Positions 35,175 through 42,725 of a DNA stretch of 51,885 bases are shown piece after piece. The position numbers and the translations under genes are program-made. Positions within the stretch are counted from its first letter, which is position 1; each line of letters begins with the position of its first letter. Under the pieces are notes generated by a model that saw only the letters and a list, made by a program, of their open reading frames with translations, was not told where the DNA came from and searched no databases. This stretch comes from an uncultured Parabacteroides sp. (lineage in GTDB: Bacteria; Bacteroidota; Bacteroidia; Bacteroidales; Tannerellaceae): contig CALVFH010000004.1 in NCBI GenBank assembly GCA_944326775.1, positions 1 through 51,885 of the forward strand, in the 5' to 3' direction.

Positions 35175-35921
35175 ATGAAAGAAAATGAACTGATTTTTGG
35201 TATCCGTGCCGTTATGGAGGCCATCCAGGCTGGTAAGGAGGTGGATAAGGTAATGGTAAAACGCGATTTACAGGGAGAACTTTCGAAAGAACTCTTTGAA
35301 GTCTTGCGGGGTACAGATATTCCCGTGCAGCGTGTTCCTGTAGAGCGGTTGGACCGTTATACACGTAAGAATCATCAGGGAGTGGTAGCTTTTGTTTCTG
35401 CTGTGACTTACCAGAAGCTGGAAGATATTGTTCCTTTTGTTTTTGAAGCCGGAAAGAATCCTTTGTTGGTTTTATTGGACGGGGTGACGGATGTCCGCAA
35501 CTTTGGCGCGATTGCCCGTACATGCGAATGTGCCGGAGTAGATGCTATCGTAATTCCTTCAAAAGGAAGCGTGACGGTTAATGCCGATGCCATCAAGACT
35601 TCGGCCGGAGCCTTGCATGTATTGCCTGTATGTAAAGAGAAAAGCATCAATCAGGCAATACGTTTCCTGCAAGAGAGTGGAGTGAAAGTCTATGCGGCAA
35701 CCGAAAAAGCTTCGAAACTTTATACCGAGGTAGATTATACCGGTCCCGTTGCCCTTGTGATGGGAGCAGAAGATACTGGTGTCTCTTTTGAAAATCTTCG
35801 GATATGCGACGAGATGGTTAAGATTCCGCAATTCGGAACGATTGGTTCCTTGAATGTTTCTGTTGCTTCTTCTATCTTGATTTATGAAGCAGTACGCCAG
35901 CGAATGAATGAAAATGTTTAA
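35175..35921 (+). CDS. rlmB: 23S rRNA (guanosine-2'-O)-methyltransferase, TrmH/SpoU family
   Basis: This 248-residue SPOUT methyltransferase has an N-terminal substrate-binding domain (about 1-80, FGIRAVMEAI) and the knotted SAM-binding domain with motifs NFGAIARTCECAG, VMGAEDTGVS and IPQFGTIGSLNVSVASSI. RlmB methylates G2251 of 23S rRNA. The RlmB assignment rests on similarity; a related TrmH-type RNA target cannot be excluded. ridA follows after 17 bases. Confidence 0.88.
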   Translation: MKENELIFGIRAVMEAIQAGKEVDKVMVKRDLQGELSKELFEVLRGTDIPVQRVPVERLDRYTRKNHQGVVAFVSAVTYQKLEDIVPFVFEAGKNPLLVLLDGVTDVRNFGAIARTCECAGVDAIVIPSKGSVTVNADAIKTSAGALHVLPVCKEKSINQAIRFLQESGVKVYAATEKASKLYTEVDYTGPVALVMGAEDTGVSFENLRICDEMVKIPQFGTIGSLNVSVASSILIYEAVRQRMNENV

Positions 35922-35938
35922 TCTTTAAATACACAAAG

Positions 35939-36316
35939 ATGAAGAAAGTTATTGCTACAAAAAATGCGCCTGCGGCCATTGGCCCTTATAATCAGGCTAT
36001 CCAGATGGGGAATATTTTGTTTGCTTCAGGGCAGTTGGGATTGATTCCCGCAACCGGTGTTTTTCCCGAAGGAGGTGTAAAAGAACAGACGGAACAAGCT
36101 TTTCAGAATGTGAAAGCGATCTTGGCCGAAGCCGGTTATTCTATTGATGACGTGGTGAAGACTACCGTTTATCTGGCAGACATGGCCGATTTCGCAGCGA
36201 TGAACGAAGTCTATGCTTCGCAATTCAGCGGTGATTTCCCGGCTCGCTCGGCTGTTGCCGTGAAAACTCTTCCGAAGAATGCTTTGGTAGAGGTTGAAGT
36301 TATTGCGGCGAAATAA
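35939..36316 (+). CDS. ridA: RidA family reactive enamine/imine deaminase
   Basis: This 125-residue protein has the YjgF/RidA signature with AIGPYNQAIQ near the N-terminus and, near the C-terminus, ARSAVAVKTLPKNALVEVE, including the conserved Arg that binds the substrate carboxylate. It hydrolyses reactive 2-aminoacrylate and related imines released by PLP enzymes. It is probably co-transcribed with rlmB and ends at a bidirectional terminator. Confidence 0.93.
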   Translation: MKKVIATKNAPAAIGPYNQAIQMGNILFASGQLGLIPATGVFPEGGVKEQTEQAFQNVKAILAEAGYSIDDVVKTTVYLADMADFAAMNEVYASQFSGDFPARSAVAVKTLPKNALVEVEVIAAK

Positions 36317-36322
36317 AAATTT

Positions 36323-36359
36323 ACGAGTTATGGATTTTGCATTGAAATCCATAACTCGT
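36323..36359. terminator. Bidirectional terminator between ridA and tldE
   Basis: Perfect 15-bp inverted repeat ACGAGTTATGGATTT (36323-36337) and AAATCCATAACTCGT (36345-36359), loop seven bases, centred between the two convergent stop codons. The plus strand continues GTGTTTTAG and the minus strand AAATTTTTATTT. Confidence 0.85.
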
Positions 36360-36364
36360 GTGTT

Positions 36365-37684
36365 TTAGAGTCCGCTGAAATCCACTCCTTCAAAGACCAG
36401 CGACGGGATGCGCCAGGGTGAAGAAAGGCGCGGATCGTTGCCAATCACCGCCAGATTGCTCCAAAGCGTAAGCATATTTCCTGTTACATTCATTTCTGAG
36501 ATCGGCTGGGCAAGTTTTCCGTTCTGAATCAGGAAACCTTCGATGCCGTATGAAAAATCACCGGTCGTACTGTTGCAATTTCCTCCGTTGAATCCGGTAA
36601 CGAGGATTCCTTTGTCGATATCCGCAATCAATCCTTCTGCATTCTTGTTGCCCATCTCCATAGTCAGGATAGATGGAGAAGAAATCGTGGGCGTAGTCTG
36701 CATCTTGTTGGCGCGGTAAGTATCGATGAAGTAAAGTTGGAGGATCCCTTTGTCGAAGATCGGTTGCCGGTGCGTGGCGATTCCTTCGTTATCGAAATAG
36801 CGGGCTCCCGAAGCTTTTACCAAATGCGGCTCGTCGATTAAGGTCAGTTTCTCGCTCACCACTTGCTGCTGTAATTTGTCGAGCAGGAATGAATTTTGCT
36901 GCTGGATGTTCACTCCGTCGATGGCGTCGAGTAGCGGCGAGAGTAATCGCGGTGCATTTCGATTGTCCACAACCATCGTATATTTCCCTGAAGCGATTTT
37001 CTTTTGTCCTATTTTCCGGAGCACACGTTCCAGCGCCTTTTCTCCGATTCCTTTCTTTTCCAAATCATTGTAGTAGAGTGAAGACTCATACCAGTAAGAT
37101 TCCGGACGGGCTTCTCCTTCGCCGTGCACGCTGACGGAAGCTGAAATACCGAACGACGATGCCGAAGTTTCGCCCTCGAAACCATTGCTGGTCAGCAAAT
37201 ACTTGAAAACTTTCTCGTCGCTGTATGACGTCGTGGCCGAAATGATGCGCGAGTCCTTTCCTACGATTTCCTCGCAGGTCTGCATGGCCAGCGCAACCTT
37301 GTCGTCGGGCTGCACCTTGTCGAAATCGGGGTCGAGGAGTTGCAAATCAGCCCCGCCGCCCTTGTAATAGCGCGAAGCATCCGGCAAAGCACGTGCCGCA
37401 TCCGGAGCCAGATAGCGCGTGGCGGCAATCCCGTCGAGAATCAGCTTTTCAATCTCCGTTTTATCCAGGCGGTTGGTCGAGTAGGAGCCGAAACGCCCGT
37501 TGGTAAACAGTTGGATGACCAGGTTATTCTCGGAAGCCTGGTGGAGACGGTCTATTTTCATGTCGCGCACGTCGAACGAGCTGCTCGAGCCGTTGAACAA
37601 TGCCAGGCGCGTCGCCTCGCATCCGTTTTTCAGGGCAAACTCCTGTGCCCATTGTGCCAGTTTCTTATTTTCTTTCGTTATCAT
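36365..37684 (-). CDS. pmbA: TldD/PmbA family metallopeptidase subunit TldE (PmbA)
   Basis: This 439-residue protein is the non-catalytic partner of the TldD/TldE heterodimeric metalloprotease, which in E. coli processes microcin B17 and CcdA. It has the family layout with GEGEARPESYWYESS in the middle and GFNGGNCNSTTGDFSYGIEGFLI near the C-terminus, and no HExxxH motif. It has no signal peptide, in contrast to its partner. The start ATG shares one base with the tldD stop (TGATG), so translation is coupled. Confidence 0.93.
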   Translation of the reverse strand: MITKENKKLAQWAQEFALKNGCEATRLALFNGSSSSFDVRDMKIDRLHQASENNLVIQLFTNGRFGSYSTNRLDKTEIEKLILDGIAATRYLAPDAARALPDASRYYKGGGADLQLLDPDFDKVQPDDKVALAMQTCEEIVGKDSRIISATTSYSDEKVFKYLLTSNGFEGETSASSFGISASVSVHGEGEARPESYWYESSLYYNDLEKKGIGEKALERVLRKIGQKKIASGKYTMVVDNRNAPRLLSPLLDAIDGVNIQQQNSFLLDKLQQQVVSEKLTLIDEPHLVKASGARYFDNEGIATHRQPIFDKGILQLYFIDTYRANKMQTTPTISSPSILTMEMGNKNAEGLIADIDKGILVTGFNGGNCNSTTGDFSYGIEGFLIQNGKLAQPISEMNVTGNMLTLWSNLAVIGNDPRLSSPWRIPSLVFEGVDFSGL

Positions 37685-39219
37685 CAGTTTTCTCCTCCTA
37701 CCGTTAATTTACTTACCAACGCCGACGGCATTCCGCACGTGACGGGGCACGATTGCCCGTCTTTGCCGCACGTCCACGTCCCGTTGTCCATTTTATAGTT
37801 GTTTCCAACCATCGTGATGTCCGCCAGTGCCTTCGGACCGTTGCCGATGATGTTGATATCCTTAATCGGCTGCGTCAGTTTGCCGTTTTCAATCAGATAG
37901 CCGTCTTTCACGAAGAAAGTGAAGTCTCCCGCACCGATTTGCACCTGTCCGTTGGTGAAACTACCTGCATAGATACCGCGTTTGACGGTCGAGATGATGT
38001 CTTCTTCGCTAACGTTGCCTGCTTCCATGTAGGTCGCCCTCATGCGGGGGATAGGCATCTGCCGGAAATTCTCGCGCCGCCCGTTGCCGGTCGAAGGGAT
38101 GCCGTAATGTTTCGCGCTGATGCGGTCGTGAAGGTAACTGGTGAGTACGCCTTCGCGGACGATGTAGGTTTTCTGTCCTTCCACTCCGTCGTCGTCGATG
38201 TTCACCGCGCCTCGGTTGAAAGGGATAGTGCCGTCATCGACGACATTGATGTGTTCGTCGCAAACCTTCTTGCCAAACAGGTCGGAGAAGATGGAGATTC
38301 GTTTGCGGTTGAAGTCAGCTTCGAAGGCATGCCCTATCGCTTCGTGCAAGAGGATTCCCGAACCCCCGGCGCCCATCACGACAGGCATCTCGCCACCCTT
38401 CGGCTTGATAGCCTGGAAGAGAATCGACGTCTTGCGAACCGCTTCATTGGCCAATTCTTCCACCAATTCGTCCGTGAGGAATTCCGCACCCATCCGGAAG
38501 GAGCGTGCGGCGTATGAATTTTCTATCCGCCCGTTTTCCGCCATGATACAGACCGCCCCCAACGAACACATCGGCCTGTAATCATAGTAAAGGGTGCCCT
38601 CGCTGTTGCAAAACAAGATGTGCGAAGTCGAATCGTTCAATATCGCACGTACTTTGTTCACCCGCTGGTCGAGCGCGAAGATGCGGTCGTTCAGTTTCTG
38701 GAGATACGGCATCTTGTCTTGCACCGATACCAAATCCCAATCCTTCGAAACGGCGTAGTAATTGTGTGCCAAATGTACTTCCGACATGTTTACCGGTGCG
38801 GCTTGCTTGCCCGCAGATGCGATACGCGCCGCCGTCTGTGCCGCCCGCAACATTTCATCGAGCGTGATGTTTTCCACGTAGGCATATCCCGTCTGGTCGC
38901 CTGCCAGGACGCGCACTCCCATGCCGAAATCGATGTTCGACGATGCCGAGTTCACTTCGTTGTCCTGCAATCCGATATTGTTGTAATGCGTATGCTCGAA
39001 AAAGAGGTCGGCGTAGTCGCCCCCTTTTTCCAAGGCGGCCGCCAATACCTTTTTCAGGTCCTCCTCACTCACTTTGAAGTGGTTCAGGGCGAAAGCGACG
39101 CCTGCGGCATTGCCGGCAGGGCTGCCGCTGACGCAGCTGCCCAGAAACGACGGGGCAGCCAATGATGCCAATACAGCCATGCTTCCAGTTTTGATGAATT
39201 CTCTTCTGTTAATGTTCAT
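37684..39219 (-). CDS. tldD: TldD metallopeptidase with twin-arginine signal
   Basis: This 511-residue catalytic subunit carries the metal-binding motif HEAIGH (292-297) in the context GAGGSGILLHEAIGHAFEAD. Unlike E. coli TldD it starts with a twin-arginine signal: NRREFIKTG (Arg5, Arg6) followed by a moderately hydrophobic stretch and LGSC (26-29), a possible lipobox. The ATG at 39219 is preferred; an open frame to 39444 reads through the tandem array and is rejected. The mature protein should be exported folded by TatAC and may be lipid-anchored. It is upstream of tldE in a two-gene operon. Confidence 0.93.
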   Translation of the reverse strand: MNINRREFIKTGSMAVLASLAAPSFLGSCVSGSPAGNAAGVAFALNHFKVSEEDLKKVLAAALEKGGDYADLFFEHTHYNNIGLQDNEVNSASSNIDFGMGVRVLAGDQTGYAYVENITLDEMLRAAQTAARIASAGKQAAPVNMSEVHLAHNYYAVSKDWDLVSVQDKMPYLQKLNDRIFALDQRVNKVRAILNDSTSHILFCNSEGTLYYDYRPMCSLGAVCIMAENGRIENSYAARSFRMGAEFLTDELVEELANEAVRKTSILFQAIKPKGGEMPVVMGAGGSGILLHEAIGHAFEADFNRKRISIFSDLFGKKVCDEHINVVDDGTIPFNRGAVNIDDDGVEGQKTYIVREGVLTSYLHDRISAKHYGIPSTGNGRRENFRQMPIPRMRATYMEAGNVSEEDIISTVKRGIYAGSFTNGQVQIGAGDFTFFVKDGYLIENGKLTQPIKDINIIGNGPKALADITMVGNNYKMDNGTWTCGKDGQSCPVTCGMPSALVSKLTVGGEN

Positions 39220-39245
39220 TTGTTTATCTCTCGTTTTAATTTGCG

Positions 39246-39253
39246 CGAAAGTA
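39246..39253 (-). promoter_or_regulatory. Possible promoter -7 box for tldD
   Basis: The minus strand reads TACTTTCG, one mismatch from TAnnTTTG, 26 bases before the tldD ATG. No clear -33 element was found. Confidence 0.4.
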
Positions 39254-39320
39254 CGGATAATTTTTGTCCTTTGGAAATGTTGCCGTGAAAATCGTCGGCT
39301 GGCGGGCTTCCTTTCAGTCG

Positions 39321-39651
39321 CGAGGAAGCCGGAGCCGGCGGCTCTGGCTTCTCGTAACATTACGAGAAATTTTTCGAGGCCGTATTTTTTTTCTCGTAAT
39401 GTTACGAGAAAATTTTTCCACCCGTAAATTTTTTCTCGTAACATTACAAGAAGCCAGATACACCGTATCTACGCATTTGTAAAGTTGCAAGAAGCCAGAT
39501 ACGCCGTATCTGGTCATTTGTAAAGTTACAAGAAGCCAGATACGCTGTATCTACGCATTTGTAAAGTTACGAGAAGCCAGATACGGCGTATCTACGTATT
39601 TGTAAAGTTACGAGGAGCCAGATACGGCGTATCTACTCACTTTGCAAAAAG
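39321..39651. repeat. Tandem array D: eight units of 41-42 bp with variable cores
   Basis: Units begin with C(G/A)AG(A/G)A at 39321, 39363, 39405 (42-base steps), 39447, 39488, 39529, 39570 and 39611 (41-base steps). Five units carry the dyad core AGATACGCCGTATCT or a close variant (39454-39632). The three first units carry different cores: one a G/C-rich dyad (GCCGGAGCCGGCGGCTCTGGC), two A/T-rich. At their junctions is the palindrome TTCTCGTAA-CA-TTACGAGAA (39349-39368) or its TG form (39391-39410). The array fills the gap between the radical SAM gene and tldD; the stop codon of the radical SAM gene lies in the last core. Confidence 0.95.
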
Positions 39652-40886
39652 ATTTGGCCCTTTTCGTCTTTGCGAAGGTGCTTCATGATGTTGGCAGGAG
39701 GCCGCTGCGCCTGCAATTCCTGTTTCATGAAGTCCATGAAGGGCGCAGCGTGCCGGAAGAAGCGGCGGTAACCCTCGCAAAGGTAGTTCAGCCCCGGCTC
39801 GCCCTCGGGCGAAAGGCAGAAACGGTTCTTGGGGCATTCGCCGTTGCAGGCGAAGAGAAATTCGCATTCGCGGCAGGTCTGCGGCAGGCGGTCGCGTTTG
39901 TCGGCGCCAAATTGCAGTTGCCGGGGGCTGTACATCATCTCCGTGAGGGTTTGCGTCCGGATATTTCCCAATTTGTATTCCGGAAAAACGAAGTGGTCGC
40001 ATGAATAAACGTCGCCGTTGAATTCCATCACGCCCGCATGGCCGCAGACAGGGGCAAGCGAACAGATGCCGGGCTGGACACCGAACCAGTTGGCGAGTGT
40101 GGCGTCGAAAAGTTGGATGAAATAGCGGCTGACGTCGGTTTGCAACCATTCGTCGAAGAGGGTGCAGAGGAAATTGCCCCATTGCCGGGGCGAGACGGAG
40201 AACGGCGCCAGCTCGAGGCCCTTGCCGGTCTCGCCGGGGGCGGAAAGCTGCGTTCCGTCGGCATGGCGGCCGAGGCGCTCCACGACCGGGGTGAATTGGA
40301 TATAATGGCAATCGATTTCCTTGAAGAAACGGTAGAACTCGAGGGGATAATCGGCGTTGTAATCGTTGATGACTGCCATGGCGTTATATTGTACGCCGTG
40401 TTTGCGCAAGAGCTCGATGCCTTTCATGACTTTATGGAAGGAAGGGAGGCCGCGGCGGTTGCGGCGGTATTCGTCGTGAAACTCCTGGGGCCCGTCGATG
40501 GAGACGCCGACGAGAAAACGGTTGTCGCGGAGGAAGCGGCACCAGTCGTCGGTCAGCAGCGTCCCGTTGGTTTGGATGGAATTCTCGATGCGGCGCCCCC
40601 GCGCATATTTTCGCTGGAGTTCGAGGGCGCGGCGGTAGAAAGCGAGGGGTCGCATGAGCGGCTCGCCTCCGTGCCAGGTGAAAAGCACTTCCGGCGAAGT
40701 CTGGCATTCCAGATATTCGCGGATGTATTTCTCCAGCAACTCGTCGGAGAGGAGCGTATCCTTCGCGGCGGGATAGAAGTTCTTCTTTTCGAGGTAATAA
40801 CAATAGTCGCAAGCCAGGTTGCAGAGCGAGCCGGCCGGTTTGGCCATCACGTAAACCGGGCGGGCGAAAGGAGAGAGCGTTTCCAT
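39633..40886 (-). CDS. Anaerobic sulfatase-maturating enzyme (radical SAM/SPASM)
   Basis: This 417-residue enzyme has the radical SAM motif CNLACDYC (Cys22, Cys26, Cys29), the FTWHGGEPLMR segment, and a Cys-rich SPASM region near the C-terminus (CRECEFLFACNGECPKNRF, about 340-358). The ending GLNYLCEGYRRFF with HAAPFMDFMKQEL is typical of anSME. It oxidises an active-site Cys or Ser of sulfatases to formylglycine. No sulfatase gene is present in the window. It follows the amidase gene after 3 bases. Its stop codon is inside the last unit of array D. Confidence 0.9.
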   Translation of the reverse strand: METLSPFARPVYVMAKPAGSLCNLACDYCYYLEKKNFYPAAKDTLLSDELLEKYIREYLECQTSPEVLFTWHGGEPLMRPLAFYRRALELQRKYARGRRIENSIQTNGTLLTDDWCRFLRDNRFLVGVSIDGPQEFHDEYRRNRRGLPSFHKVMKGIELLRKHGVQYNAMAVINDYNADYPLEFYRFFKEIDCHYIQFTPVVERLGRHADGTQLSAPGETGKGLELAPFSVSPRQWGNFLCTLFDEWLQTDVSRYFIQLFDATLANWFGVQPGICSLAPVCGHAGVMEFNGDVYSCDHFVFPEYKLGNIRTQTLTEMMYSPRQLQFGADKRDRLPQTCRECEFLFACNGECPKNRFCLSPEGEPGLNYLCEGYRRFFRHAAPFMDFMKQELQAQRPPANIMKHLRKDEKGQIFLQSE

Positions 40887-40889
40887 ATC

Positions 40890-41927
40890 TCAGCGATGTT
40901 TTTTATAGTCTTTGATGAACGCTTCGCATATCCAGTTGGCCATGGCCTGCCGGTTATTGCTGATGACGATGCGTTGCTGGTCGTATTGGTTCTGTATGTT
41001 GGCCACTTCGATGAATACGGCGGGCGGGGTGGTGTTTTTCAGGACGTATAAATCGCGTTTGCTGACTGTCCCCTTGAATCCCCGGCCGGGCTGGTGGTGG
41101 TCGTATTTCTGCTGGAAGGTCGATTTGATGGTGCGCGCCAGGTCGCGGCTTGCCGAGGAGCCGCTATGGTAGAAGAAGACGTCGGTGCGCTTGCTTTTGC
41201 TCCGGCTATCGATGTGTATGAAAAGGGCGCGGCGGTATTCTTCCTTGTCCTTGCGGTAGAGAGCGTTGATTTTGTCGCAACGTTGCTTGAGACGCTGCAC
41301 TTGGTTAAGTGGGATAGGGCTGCCCATGCAGGTCTCGCGCTTGCTGTTGTCTAAATAATATTGGTCGCGGATTCCGTCCTTGGCGTCTTGGATTATGATA
41401 TAGACTTTGGCGCCGCGCATCATCAGGTTGCGTGCGATGCGGAGTACAATATCGTAGGCATACTCGTCTTCGTGGAGTTCTTTTTTGCCGGCATAGCCGA
41501 TGGCACCCGGGTCGGGACCGCCGTGACCGCTGACCAGGTAGAAACAGGCGCCTTCCAGTTCGTTGGAGACGGTTTCGAAGCTGGCGTACTTCTTTCCGAA
41601 GAGTGGCTCATAGTTTTTCGAGGCGGCACGCTTGGCGGAAGCTTTATCGGATTTGTTTTCCTTCTGGGCCGTTGCCTTCAGCGGAGGTAGCGTATATCTG
41701 ACTCCCTTCAGCAGGGCGTAGTTCTTACCAAATTTTCCTTTGTTCAGGCGGATAAATTCTTTCTGGTAATCGGCACCGCTCCGGTTGAAGCGTTTGAGGA
41801 AAAGCGTGATGCCTTCCCCGTCTTTGGGATAAGCCCGTTCCTGAGCTGCGGCGTAGGAAGCCGGCAGGAAGAGAATCAGCAGGAATCCTGCGAGTTTAGC
41901 GAGGTAAAATATAGGTTTTCGAGCCAT
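40890..41927 (-). CDS. N-acetylmuramoyl-L-alanine amidase (Amidase_3)
   Basis: This 345-residue secreted protein has a signal peptide (about 1-28, ending YAAAQ), a LysM-like N-terminal part (about 37-82) and an Amidase_3 domain (about 128-345). Putative zinc and catalytic residues are His135 in SGHGGPDPGA, Glu153 or Glu155, His238 in LFIHIDS, and Glu307 in VFIEVANI. It should cleave the amide bond between MurNAc and the stem peptide in the periplasm. It lies 5 bases after an M15-like lipoprotein gene and 3 bases before the radical SAM gene. Confidence 0.9.
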   Translation of the reverse strand: MARKPIFYLAKLAGFLLILFLPASYAAAQERAYPKDGEGITLFLKRFNRSGADYQKEFIRLNKGKFGKNYALLKGVRYTLPPLKATAQKENKSDKASAKRAASKNYEPLFGKKYASFETVSNELEGACFYLVSGHGGPDPGAIGYAGKKELHEDEYAYDIVLRIARNLMMRGAKVYIIIQDAKDGIRDQYYLDNSKRETCMGSPIPLNQVQRLKQRCDKINALYRKDKEEYRRALFIHIDSRSKSKRTDVFFYHSGSSASRDLARTIKSTFQQKYDHHQPGRGFKGTVSKRDLYVLKNTTPPAVFIEVANIQNQYDQQRIVISNNRQAMANWICEAFIKDYKKHR

Positions 41928-41932
41928 AATGA

Positions 41933-42592
41933 TTAGTTTTCTTCACGACGAACAGTTATATGGAAGCATCCCTGGCGGCGTTCGTGTTTCACGTAGCAAC
42001 GATCGTCGCGTTTCAGGTCGCGCAAGACCATGGCGAGGACCATCTTCAGCCGGTCTTTGTCGATGTTCAGTGTATCTTTCTCGTCTATTTTCGTGAAACG
42101 GGCCCACGAGATGTCGAAGGTAGTCCCGTACTGGTGGGTGGAGTTTTTCGAGGAATTTACATTCCGCTTGCGCAGTTTCTTGACGTCATCCCGGGTACGG
42201 GTAACGCTTGTTACTTTAATCTTATAGAGCGAGGCATTGCGGTTGCGCAGCGTATCCTGGAAATTCCGCCCGATGTCTTCCAGGAGTTCTGCAGCTTCCG
42301 GGATCAGGAACGGAATGGAGTGCGTCAGTTCTTCTACTTCGTAATATTCGTTGGTCGCGATTTCAACCATCGATTTGCTGGCGTGTTCGGCTTCTTCCCG
42401 GTTGGCGACGGGCTGGATGCCGATTTTTTGGGCCATAGCTAATTGTACATCGTTCAAATCGTTGAAATCCCGGTTGTAACTACCGTTGTACCAGATTTTT
42501 TTGAGTTCTCCCCGCTTCTCTTTGCAAGCCGGGAACGTGAGGATGGCCAATACCATGCATAAAGACAATAGAATGTCTCTTTTCCGTTTCAT
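41933..42592 (-). CDS. DUF5715-like lipoprotein, putative M15-type carboxypeptidase
   Basis: This 219-residue protein has a signal peptide and Cys23 at PAC, possibly a lipoprotein. The C-terminal half has VTSVTRTRDDVKKLRKRN (128-145) followed by NSTHQYGTTFDISW (150-163) and CFHITVR (209-215). This matches the order SxHxxGxxxD...H of M15-type D,D- and L,D-carboxypeptidases, with His153, Asp160 and His211 as candidate zinc ligands. The family is usually listed as DUF5715; peptidase activity is an inference. It is the first gene of an operon with a peptidoglycan amidase. Confidence 0.75.
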   Translation of the reverse strand: MKRKRDILLSLCMVLAILTFPACKEKRGELKKIWYNGSYNRDFNDLNDVQLAMAQKIGIQPVANREEAEHASKSMVEIATNEYYEVEELTHSIPFLIPEAAELLEDIGRNFQDTLRNRNASLYKIKVTSVTRTRDDVKKLRKRNVNSSKNSTHQYGTTFDISWARFTKIDEKDTLNIDKDRLKMVLAMVLRDLKRDDRCYVKHERRQGCFHITVRREEN

Positions 42593-42620
42593 TTTGTATT
42601 AATTGTTTAGTATGATGGGA

Positions 42621-42628
42621 CAAATTTA
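42621..42628 (-). promoter_or_regulatory. Promoter -7 box of the M15-like/amidase/radical SAM operon
   Basis: The minus strand reads TAAATTTG, matching TAnnTTTG, 28 bases before the ATG at 42592. The -33 region is weak. Confidence 0.5.
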
Positions 42629-42691
42629 GGAAAAATCTTTTACTACGACTTTCTTCGGCTCCACACTTTTCTCTATTTCGCTTTTTTTATT

Positions 42692-42699
42692 TACTTTTG
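42692..42699 (+). promoter_or_regulatory. Promoter -7 box for phoH
   Basis: TACTTTTG matches TAnnTTTG and is 26 bases before the phoH ATG. A T-rich block at about 42667-42670 could be the -33 element. It is divergent from the operon promoter at 42621. Confidence 0.55.
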
Positions 42700-42725
42700 C
42701 TGAACCAAAATGAGGAAATTGGCAA

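Noticed and set aside
39220..39444. N-terminal extension of TldD by 75 residues
   Set aside because: The extension reads through array D and lies upstream of the probable promoter; the ATG at 39219 gives a proper twin-arginine signal.
39314..39517. 67-residue frame through array D, considered as a precursor peptide for the radical SAM enzyme
   Set aside because: It is made of repeat units with palindromic cores, and the frame changes with every 41-bp unit; the radical SAM enzyme is of the sulfatase-maturase type.
40038..41051. 337-residue plus-strand frame opposite the radical SAM and amidase genes
   Set aside because: It spans the junction of two real genes on the other strand and has no recognisable domain.
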